A DNA stretch of 5,853 bases, taken from the NCBI GenBank assembly GCA_937892135.1, contig CALAUK010000020.1, positions 1 to 5,853 on the forward strand, written 5' to 3'. Positions 1 through 4,662 of the stretch are shown here, piece after piece; position 1 is the stretch's first letter, and every line of letters begins with the position of its first letter. A program made the position numbers and the translations under genes. The notes beneath the pieces are model-generated. The model did no database searches, had not been told where the DNA came from, and saw only the letters and a list, made by a program, of their open reading frames with translations. Origin of the DNA: an uncultured Clostridia bacterium. Lineage in GTDB: Bacteria > Bacillota > Clostridia > UBA1381 > UMGS1253.

Positions 1-699
1 GCGGAGAATTGCATCAGCCTCACGAAGAGCGTTAAGACGGTCGCGTGTGATTGCACCAAGGCAACGAACACCAAGACCGGGACCCGGGAACGGCTGACGG
101 TCAACCATATCAGAAGGAAGACCTAACGCTCTGCCAACCACACGAACCTCATCTTTATACAATAGCTTTATAGGCTCAACCAAATCAAGATGCATATCCT
201 CAGGCAAGCCACCAACATTGTGATGTGCCTTTACGCCGTCAGACTCTAAAATGTCGGGATAAATTGTTCCCTGAGCAAGAAAATCAACATCAGTAAGCTT
301 TAAAGCCTCTTCGTTAAACACTTCAATAAACTCGCCGCCGATAATCTTACGCTTTCTCTCAGGCTCAGAAACATCTTTAAGCTTGTCTAAGAAGCGGTCT
401 GTTGCATCAATATAAATAAGGTTTGCATCAAGCTGGTTTCTGAAAACCTCGATAACATTTTCGCTTTCGCCCTTACGCATAAGTCCATGATTAACATGAA
501 CACACACAAGCTGCTTGCCGATAGCCTTAATTAAAAGCGCCGCAACAACAGAAGAGTCTACTCCTCCTGAAAGCGCAAGCAAAACTTTCTTTTCTCCAAC
601 CTGTTTTCTAACCAAATCAACCTGTTCTGCGATAAATTCATCCGCCTGCTCCTTTGTCACAATACGAGCCATAGTATCAGGTCTTTTATTCAAATCCAT
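1..699 (-). CDS. guaA: GMP synthase, ATP-pyrophosphatase domain, stand-alone form (3' end outside window)
   Basis: Cytoplasmic enzyme of the last step of guanine nucleotide synthesis: XMP is adenylated and then aminated to GMP. The 233 visible residues match the ATP-PPase part of GuaA: PP-loop SGGVDSS at residues 44-50, HGLMRKGE near 71-78, RKRKIIG near 115-121, LAQGTIYPD near 141-149, HHNVGGLP at 159-166 and PFPGPGLGVR near 203-212. The dimerisation domain lies beyond the left edge. The start is fixed by AGGAGGG seven bases upstream of the ATG, with an in-frame TGA just before it. No glutamine amidotransferase (glutaminase) domain can therefore be fused at the N-terminus, unlike the usual GuaA of about 510 residues. 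The segment between YPD and HHNVGG (ILESDGVKA) is shorter than in E. coli-type enzymes. The leader is only about 26 nt, leaving no room for a purine riboswitch. Assignment is sure; the ammonia source is not. Confidence 0.93.
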   Translation of the reverse strand, partial: MDLNKRPDTMARIVTKEQADEFIAEQVDLVRKQVGEKKVLLALSGGVDSSVVAALLIKAIGKQLVCVHVNHGLMRKGESENVIEVFRNQLDANLIYIDATDRFLDKLKDVSEPERKRKIIGGEFIEVFNEEALKLTDVDFLAQGTIYPDILESDGVKAHHNVGGLPEDMHLDLVEPIKLLYKDEVRVVGRALGLPSDMVDRQPFPGPGLGVRCLGAITRDRLNALREADAILR

Positions 700-731
700 A
701 ACACGCCCTCCTAATCATTACTAATGGGATT

Positions 732-760
732 ATTTTATCACAAAAAATTCCTTTTTTCAA
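732..760 (-). promoter_or_regulatory. Promoter of guaA
   Basis: On the minus strand a TTGAAA -35 box (755-760) is followed, after exactly 17 bases, by TAAAAT (732-737) preceded by TGA, which makes an extended -10. Transcription would start near 725, about 26 bases before the guaA ATG. This separates guaA transcription from the cysK unit upstream, which ends in its own terminator. Confidence 0.75.
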
Positions 761-870
761 GTACTAATAATTAAACTTTTATCTATCATTTTTAATATGT
801 GCATTAAAATGTCACAAATACTGATTTTTTTAATAAAGTTTAAACTGTTTTTCTCTTACCGAATTGTGCA

Positions 871-904
871 AAAAATATACACCCCCAATTTTTTGGGGGT
901 GTAT
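871..904 (-). terminator. Intrinsic terminator of the ddh-cysK unit
   Basis: A 12-bp perfect stem, ATACACCCCCAA pairing with TTGGGGGTGTAT (877-888 with 893-904), closes a TTTT loop. On the minus strand it is followed by six T residues (875-870). It lies six bases past the cysK stop codon. The A-run on the other side is short, so it reads as a terminator for minus-strand transcripts. Confidence 0.9.
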
Positions 905-910
905 GTAAAA

Positions 911-1837
911 TTATTCAAACAAAGGCGTTGAAAAATATCTTTCTGCAGTATCGGGCAAAACAGTTACAACAGTTTTACCTTTTCCTAGTTTTTTCGCAAG
1001 CTTAATCGCTGCTGCAACATTTGTTCCGCTTGAAATTCCGCACATAATGCCCTCTTCAGATGCAAGGGCCTTTGCGGTAGATATCGCCTCATCGTCATCT
1101 ATAATGCAAATGTCATTATAAATTTCAGTGTTTAAAATTTCAGGGATAAGGCCATCACCTATTCCCATCTGCAAATGTGTGCCGATAGAACCACCTGACA
1201 AAATTGCCGCATGCTTTGGCTCAACAGCCCATATTTCAATTCCGGGGTTTTCTTTTTTTAATGTTTCGCCGATGCCCGTAATAGTTCCACCCGTTCCTAT
1301 GCCAGAGCAAAATCCATCAATAGGCCCTGAAACCTGATTTAAAATTTCAACTCCCGTACAGCTTCTCTGAATATCCACATTAGCAGGATTTTCAAACTGC
1401 TGAGGAACGTATACCCTTTTATCTTCTCTCTGCATTTTAAGCGCAGTTTCAAGGCACTCTTCGATGCAAGCGCCGATATTTCCCGCATCGTGAATTAAAA
1501 TTACCTCAGCGCCATAGTGCTCGACAAGCTTGCGGCGCTCCTCGCTTACGGAATCGGGCATAATAATTTTTGTTTTATACCCCTTAACCGCTCCCACCAA
1601 AGCAAGGCCTATGCCCTGATTTCCGCTTGTAGGCTCAACGATGATTGTGTCCTTATTAATAATTCCCTGCTTTTCTGCCTCGCAAATCATATTGTAAGCC
1701 GTTCTTGTCTTGATAGAGCCGCCAACATTAAGCCCCTCAAATTTTACTAAAATTCTCGCCCCGTCTTCAGGCGAAAGCTTAGACAAATGTATAATCGGAG
1801 TGTTTCCTATGCACTCCAGAATATTGTTAAATATCAT
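911..1837 (-). CDS. cysK: Cysteine synthase family PLP-dependent enzyme
   Basis: Fold-type II PLP enzyme of 308 residues, the usual CysK length (about 300-315). CysK makes cysteine and acetate from O-acetylserine and sulfide. Visible motifs: N-terminal IGNTP at 10-14, Schiff-base Lys43 in GGSIKTR, substrate-loop TSGNQG at 70-75, QQFENPAN at 146-153, PLP phosphate loop GTGGT at 181-185, GIGDGLIPEILN at 225-236, and SSG at 269-271 with Ser269 placed to contact the pyridine nitrogen. The start at 1837 has GGAGGT seven bases upstream; the longer start at 1867 adds ten non-family residues and lacks this spacing. It follows ddh by 66 bases and is probably co-transcribed with it. Odd points: the substrate loop reads TSGNQG where classical enzymes have TSGNTG, and the residue after the PLP lysine is Thr instead of Asp. 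It may use another acceptor or donor (cystathionine beta-synthase-like or O-phosphoserine). Family is sure, exact substrate is not. Confidence 0.85.
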   Translation of the reverse strand: MIFNNILECIGNTPIIHLSKLSPEDGARILVKFEGLNVGGSIKTRTAYNMICEAEKQGIINKDTIIVEPTSGNQGIGLALVGAVKGYKTKIIMPDSVSEERRKLVEHYGAEVILIHDAGNIGACIEECLETALKMQREDKRVYVPQQFENPANVDIQRSCTGVEILNQVSGPIDGFCSGIGTGGTITGIGETLKKENPGIEIWAVEPKHAAILSGGSIGTHLQMGIGDGLIPEILNTEIYNDICIIDDDEAISTAKALASEEGIMCGISSGTNVAAAIKLAKKLGKGKTVVTVLPDTAERYFSTPLFE

Positions 1838-1903
1838 AAAAACTACCTCCGCACATAATACTATCATTATATGCCATAAAAATTTATTGCTACACCTTTT
1901 ATC

Positions 1904-2887
1904 TTATAAAAGCTCTTTTCTTAATTCCTCGTTGGTTTTCGGGTGAATATAGCAAGGTGCAATATCAAATACAGTCTTACAGCCTGACTGCCCCTCAGCG
2001 TTTAAGCGATATGCCGCTCTTGCATAAGCTACAAGCACGCTTGATGTAAATTCAGGGTTTGAATCAAGTGTCAGCTTGTATTCTATAATATGATTGTTTT
2101 CCTCTGAAAGACCTGTCTTTCCTGAACGGATAACAACTCCACCATGAGGAATACCTTTATGGTCTCTGTCAAGCTCTTCCTGAGATATAAAATGAACCGT
2201 TGTGTCATAATCTGCAAAGTAGTTTGGCATAGTCTTGATTTCTTCTTCAATTCTTCTTAAATCAGCGCCCTCTTTTGCAACAACAAAGCACTCTCTTGTG
2301 TGCTTTTCTCTTGTGGTAAGCTCGGGATTTTCGCCGTTTCTTACGCTATTTAAGCTCTCGGGAACAGGAATTGTGTACTGCCTTGCATCAGCTACTCCCT
2401 CTATTCTTCTTATAGCATCGCTGTGCCCCTGGCTTACACCTTTTCCCCAGAATGTATAGTCCTTGCCATCAGGAAGAATAGCCTGACCCATAAGGCGGTT
2501 TAATGAAAATAAACCCGGGTCCCAACCGACAGAAATAATGCTTACTTTTCCGCTCTCACGGCTCTGTTCATCAACATTTTTGAAGTGCTCAGGAATTTTA
2601 GCATGTGTGTCAAAGCTGTCCACCACATTAAAATATTTTGCCATCTCGGGAGTCTGATGCGGCAAATCATTTGCACTTCCTCCGCAAAGAATCAAAACAT
2701 CAATATCGTCTTTCATATCTTTTGCTTTATCTATAAAATATGCAGGAACACCGGTTAAAGTTTTAATTGATTCAGGGTCACGCCTTGTAAAAAGTGCTAC
2801 TAATTCCATATCGTCACATTTTGTTAGTGCGCACTCAACGCCTCTGCCCAGATTTCCGTATCCTACAATACCTACTCTGATTTTCAT
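1904..2887 (-). CDS. ddh: meso-Diaminopimelate D-dehydrogenase
   Basis: Makes meso-diaminopimelate in one step from tetrahydrodipicolinate, ammonia and NADPH, supplying lysine and the DAP cross-bridge of peptidoglycan; it bypasses the succinylase/acetylase branch. The 327 residues match the family length (about 320-327). The Rossmann N-terminus has GYGNLG at 9-14 and TRR at 34-36, which suits the NADPH 2'-phosphate. Further family motifs are CGGSANDLP (68-76), VDSFDTH (89-95), VGWDPGLFS (120-128) and WGKGVSQGHSDA (147-158). Asp93, Asp123 and Trp147 sit where the substrate-pocket residues of the Corynebacterium enzyme are known. The start at 2887 is preferred: AAAGGGTG lies upstream and the N-terminus MKIRVGIVGYG is family-like, while the ATG at 2905 has no ribosome site and is only about ten bases from the predicted transcription start. 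It is first in a two-gene unit with the CysK-like enzyme. No lysine riboswitch fits the roughly 28-nt leader. Confidence 0.95.
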   Translation of the reverse strand: MKIRVGIVGYGNLGRGVECALTKCDDMELVALFTRRDPESIKTLTGVPAYFIDKAKDMKDDIDVLILCGGSANDLPHQTPEMAKYFNVVDSFDTHAKIPEHFKNVDEQSRESGKVSIISVGWDPGLFSLNRLMGQAILPDGKDYTFWGKGVSQGHSDAIRRIEGVADARQYTIPVPESLNSVRNGENPELTTREKHTRECFVVAKEGADLRRIEEEIKTMPNYFADYDTTVHFISQEELDRDHKGIPHGGVVIRSGKTGLSEENNHIIEYKLTLDSNPEFTSSVLVAYARAAYRLNAEGQSGCKTVFDIAPCYIHPKTNEELRKELL

Positions 2888-2921
2888 TGTCTTACACCCT
2901 TTCATGAGTTTCTACTATATA

Positions 2922-2950
2922 GTGATACCACATTTTTTGAAATTTTTCAA
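2922..2950 (-). promoter_or_regulatory. Promoter of ddh-cysK
   Basis: Minus-strand TTGAAA (2945-2950), 17-base spacer, then TATCAC (2922-2927) preceded by TGG, giving an extended -10 (TGn). Predicted start near 2915, leaving about 28 bases of leader before the ATG at 2887. The -35 box is one arm of the palindrome TTGAAATTTTTCAA (2937-2950), so a repressor or activator site there is possible. Confidence 0.65.
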
Positions 2951-2997
2951 GTCCTCAGGACAAATTTTTTATGTTTTAGATAAATTTTTTTAAAAAA
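2937..2997. promoter_or_regulatory. Divergent ddh/rpsF control region: palindromes and spaced A/T tracts
   Basis: Between the two divergent promoters lie two short palindromes, TTGAAATTTTTCAA (2937-2950, covering the ddh -35) and GTCCTCAGGAC (2951-2961). Three similar AAATTTTT-type tracts begin at 2940, 2962 and 2982, spaced 22 and 20 bases, about two helical turns. Such tracts can bend DNA and act as UP elements. No regulator is known for them; the structure is seen, the function is inferred. Confidence 0.4.
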
Positions 2998-2999
2998 GC

Positions 3000-3028
3000 T
3001 TGACTTTTATAATATGCTGTTGTATACT
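3000..3028 (+). promoter_or_regulatory. Promoter of the rpsF-ssb-rpsR operon
   Basis: TTGACT (3000-3005), 17-base spacer, TATACT (3023-3028), each one base from consensus, with an AT-rich upstream region. Transcription would begin near 3035, giving a leader of about 83 nt before rpsF. This also rules out the TTG at 3049 as a likely start, because the strong ribosome site is far downstream of it. Confidence 0.85.
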
Positions 3029-3060
3029 ATTATAGCCTATGTATAACATTGGCAATAAAA

Positions 3061-3107
3061 TTTTCCTTACTCTGCATAAATTGCAGGGTCAAAGTCCGAA
3101 AGGGAGG
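3061..3107 (+). promoter_or_regulatory. rpsF leader structure, candidate S6:S18-binding autoregulatory motif
   Basis: The leader RNA can fold into an outer helix P1 of 8 pairs (3061-3068 UUUUCCUU with 3100-3107 AAGGGAGG, including G-U pairs) and an inner hairpin P2 of 7 pairs (3070-3076 with 3082-3088, loop UAAAU). Between them is an asymmetric internal loop: one A on the 5' side and eleven bases on the 3' side containing CCG at 3096-3098. A hairpin with a CCG-bearing bulge ahead of rpsF is the described recognition element for the S6:S18 complex, which mimics its 16S rRNA site. Here P1 contains the whole GGGAGG ribosome site, so protein binding would be expected to block rpsF translation. 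The pairing is seen by hand; the assignment to that motif is inferred. Confidence 0.65.
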
Positions 3108-3117
3108 TGCAAAGATA

Positions 3118-3408
3118 ATGGTTGAAATCATTAACAATTACGAAACTGTTTTCATTATCAATCCTGAATTAGATGAAGAGAAAACAAATGCTGTTGTTGA
3201 AAAGTTCAAGTCATTAATCGAATCTGCAGGCACAATCGAGTCCATCGATGTATGGGGCAAGAGAAAGCTTGCTTATGAGATCAATGACAAGATGGAAGGT
3301 TACTATGTATTAATAAACTTCTCATCAAAAACTGATTTCCCCGCTGAGCTTGACCGTGTGTACAAGATTACAGAGGATATCATGAGAAGTATCATTATTA
3401 AGAAGTAA
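3118..3408 (+). CDS. rpsF: 30S ribosomal protein S6
   Basis: Small-subunit protein that binds the central domain of 16S rRNA as a heterodimer with S18. The 96-residue product has the typical S6 opening YETVFIINPEL at 8-18, the central segment IESIDVWGKRKLAYEI and the ending YKITEDIMRSIIIKK, and it lacks the long acidic tail of E. coli S6. The ATG at 3118 is chosen because GGGAGGTG lies about nine bases upstream and the protein then begins MVEIINNYE, as expected; an upstream TTG extension would add 23 unrelated residues. It is first in the conserved order rpsF-ssb-rpsR, 34 bases before ssb. Its leader can form a structure that hides the ribosome site, consistent with feedback by S6:S18. Confidence 0.97.
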   Translation: MVEIINNYETVFIINPELDEEKTNAVVEKFKSLIESAGTIESIDVWGKRKLAYEINDKMEGYYVLINFSSKTDFPAELDRVYKITEDIMRSIIIKK

Positions 3409-3442
3409 TCTCTACCACAGATGAAAAGGCGGTGTATTTATT

Positions 3443-3892
3443 ATGAACAAAGCCATACTGGTAGGCAGACTAACAGCAAACCCTGAATTAAGGGCAACAC
3501 CCAGCGGTGCAAATGTGACGAGCTTTACAATTGCTGTGGATCGCAGATTTGTGCGTCAGGGTGAAGAAAGAAAAGCTGACTTTATAAATTGCGTTGCTTG
3601 GAACAGAACAGCGGAATTTATAACAAGCTATTTCTCAAAAGGCAGATTTATAGGTATTGTCGGTTCTATTCAGACAAGGGACTGGACAGACCAGAACGGA
3701 AACAAGCGCTATGCTACTGAGGTTATCGTTGACGAGGCATATTTCACAGAAGGAAAATCTTCAAACGGATCTTCCGCGTCAGCTAACCCTTTTAATCAAT
3801 CGCAGCCTGAAACTTCAGGTGCTTTTGACCAGAGCTTCCCCGATGGTGGCGATTTTGCTGCTGGCGTTTCCGACGATGATTTGCCGTTCTAA
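3443..3892 (+). CDS. ssb: Single-stranded DNA-binding protein
   Basis: Coats single-stranded DNA during replication, repair and recombination and recruits partner enzymes through its C-terminal tip. The 149 residues comprise an OB-fold at about 1-105 (MNKAILVGRLTANPELR start, DFINCVAWNRTAEF at 46-59, then GIVGSIQTRDWTDQNGNKRY), a flexible low-complexity linker rich in Ser, Asn, Gln and Gly, and the acidic tip DDDLPF at 144-149, which is the conserved partner-binding peptide. The intact tip marks this as the functional housekeeping SSB and not a phage or competence paralogue. The ribosome site is weak and unusual (AAGGCGGTG, about nine bases before the ATG) compared with those of rpsF and rpsR, so expression may be set lower than for the ribosomal genes. 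It sits between rpsF and rpsR, as in most Firmicutes. Confidence 0.97.
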   Translation: MNKAILVGRLTANPELRATPSGANVTSFTIAVDRRFVRQGEERKADFINCVAWNRTAEFITSYFSKGRFIGIVGSIQTRDWTDQNGNKRYATEVIVDEAYFTEGKSSNGSSASANPFNQSQPETSGAFDQSFPDGGDFAAGVSDDDLPF

Positions 3893-3921
3893 TTTAATTT
3901 TACGTAAAGGAGGATATTGAA

Positions 3922-4170
3922 ATGACAGATAAAATGGAAAGACCTGCTAGAAACGCAAGAAAGGCAAAGAGAAAAGTTTGCATTTTCTGCGCTGACAAGG
4001 TTACTGAAATTGATTACAAGGATACTTTCAAGCTTAGAAAGTTCATTTCTGAAAAGTCTAAGATTGTTCCCAGAAGAATCAGCGGCAACTGCGCTAAGCA
4101 TCAGAGAGATGTGACAGAGGCTATTAAAAGAGCAAGACATATTGCACTTTTGCCCTTTACTTCTGATTGA
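3922..4170 (+). CDS. rpsR: 30S ribosomal protein S18, cysteine-containing (zinc-type) form
   Basis: Partner of S6 on the 30S platform. The 82-residue protein has a basic N-terminus, the S18 core (IDYKDTFKLRKFISEKSKIVPRR, residues 30-52) and the end TEAIKRARHIALLPF. Cys20 and Cys23 (CIFC) with Cys57 and His60 (CAKH) form a CxxC...CxxH set, the pattern of the zinc-binding C+ type of ribosomal proteins known from comparative genomics; C- types lose these residues. An AAAGGAGG ribosome site (3906-3913) lies eight bases before the ATG. It follows ssb by 29 bases and ends ten bases before the operon terminator. Presence of only one copy here does not exclude a zinc-free paralogue elsewhere. Confidence 0.97.
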   Translation: MTDKMERPARNARKAKRKVCIFCADKVTEIDYKDTFKLRKFISEKSKIVPRRISGNCAKHQRDVTEAIKRARHIALLPFTSD

Positions 4171-4179
4171 TTATAAAAC

Positions 4180-4207
4180 AAAAAAGACGCCCTGTGGCGT
4201 CTTTTTT
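4180..4207 (+). terminator. Operon terminator after rpsR, probably bidirectional
   Basis: A 12-bp perfect stem, AAAAAAGACGCC with GGCGTCTTTTTT (4180-4191, 4196-4207), closes the loop CTGT. The T run follows on the plus strand, and the A run gives a matching T run on the minus strand, so it could also back up termination of the convergent peptide gene. Confidence 0.93.
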
Positions 4208-4225
4208 GTTTGTGCTTTTTTGAAT

Positions 4226-4286
4226 AAAAATATAATCCCCTTAGAACAAAGTATGTAAAACATACAACTGTTCTAAAGGGATTATA
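4226..4286 (-). terminator. Long hairpin, terminator of the small peptide gene
   Basis: Arms 4231-4248 and 4269-4286 are 18-base inverted repeats with one mismatch, and a nested stem GTATGT/ACATAC (4251-4256, 4260-4265) extends the hairpin. Read from the minus strand the single difference is a U-G wobble, so all 18 positions pair; read from the plus strand it is a C-A mismatch. Five T residues (4230-4226) follow on the minus strand. This points to a minus-strand RNA terminator for the gene ending at 4309. It is longer than usual, so a palindromic repeat element is an alternative; no clear target-site duplication is seen. Confidence 0.75.
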
Positions 4287-4308
4287 AACCATAGACCATT
4301 TTTAAAAA

Positions 4309-4431
4309 TTAAACTTCACCCATATCGTCGTTGCCTTCGCCATCACCAATGCTGAACATATTCTCGATGTTCATAATTGTTTCTTCAAATTCAACAGCTT
4401 CAACCATAGGACTCTCGTATACTTTTTTCAT
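4309..4431 (-). CDS. 40-residue acidic peptide of unknown function
   Basis: A short open frame beginning MKKVYESPMVEAVEFEE and ending DDMGEV. I do not recognise a characterised function. Support for a real gene: AAGGAAGGTG ribosome site about seven bases before the ATG, a consensus promoter about 70 bases upstream, and a strong hairpin terminator 22 bases past the stop. The peptide has no cysteine, only three Ser/Thr residues, one central Gly-Asp-Gly-Glu-Gly segment and a strongly acidic C-terminal half; there is no signal peptide or membrane segment. The N-terminal MKKxYExPxxE pattern resembles many small Clostridia proteins of unknown role, and the YxxP element (Tyr5-Pro8) recalls leader regions of some ribosomally made peptides such as lasso precursors. 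No modification enzyme or exporter is in this window, so a RiPP role is only a guess. It stands alone between rpsR and the divergent mutS2. Confidence 0.75.
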   Translation of the reverse strand: MKKVYESPMVEAVEFEETIMNIENMFSIGDGEGNDDMGEV

Positions 4432-4498
4432 GCTAGCACACCTTCCTTTTATATATAATACATATTATAATAAACATTAATAACCGAATTGTACTTAA

Positions 4499-4527
4499 AT
4501 TATACATCTTTTTTTTCTTCGTGTCAA
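4499..4527 (-). promoter_or_regulatory. Perfect-consensus promoter of the peptide gene
   Basis: On the minus strand TTGACA (4522-4527), 17 bases, TATAAT (4499-4504): both hexamers match the sigma-A consensus exactly with ideal spacing. The spacer has an A8 run. The predicted start near 4492 leaves a leader of about 60 AT-rich bases before the ATG at 4431. It is the strongest promoter in the window by sequence. Confidence 0.9.
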
Positions 4528-4599
4528 TACTTTTTTTAAAATTTTTTTCATATTTTTTTAATACTTTTTTCGACACAGTTTCACATACTATAAATGCAC

Positions 4600-4628
4600 T
4601 TGAAAAACGGAACAATATATGTTATTAT
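4600..4628 (+). promoter_or_regulatory. Promoter of mutS2
   Basis: TTGAAA (4600-4605), 17-base spacer, TATTAT (4623-4628). The start would fall near 4635, 28 bases before the mutS2 ATG. It is divergent from the peptide promoter, with about 70 bases between the two -35 boxes; that AT-rich gap shows no convincing operator. Confidence 0.7.
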
Positions 4629-4662
4629 AAAGTTAATAATTAATCCCGAAAGGCCTTTTAAA

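Noticed and set aside
515..724. Antisense frames over guaA, cysK, ddh and rpsR
   Set aside because: They mirror genes with clear family motifs on the opposite strand, lack ribosome sites and show no recognisable protein features.
858..867. ACCGAATTGT present here and again at 4483-4492
   Set aside because: A shared 10-base word is expected several times by chance in a window this size, and the two sites have no common position relative to genes.
1838..1903. TATAAT on the minus strand (1866-1871) and a small ATAAT/ATTAT inverted repeat between ddh and cysK
   Set aside because: The -35 position (TGTAGC) is a poor match and the repeat is only 5 bp in AT-rich DNA, so a separate cysK promoter or operator is not supported well enough to annotate.
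2888..2915. Possible lysine riboswitch or T-box ahead of ddh
   Set aside because: The predicted leader is only about 28 nt, far too short for either element, and no specifier or antiterminator pattern is visible.
3049..3117. Upstream TTG start that would lengthen S6 by 23 residues
   Set aside because: The added residues do not resemble S6, the region folds as the leader structure, and the good ribosome site serves the ATG at 3118.
4433..4615. 60-codon minus-strand frame, Lys/Ile rich, ending next to the peptide gene
   Set aside because: It needs a TTG start without a ribosome site, overlaps both divergent promoters, and its composition is just AT-rich intergenic DNA.
4649..4658. Palindrome AAAGGCCTTT at the mutS2 ribosome site
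   Set aside because: It has no loop and cannot fold within one RNA; most likely chance overlap with the ribosome site.
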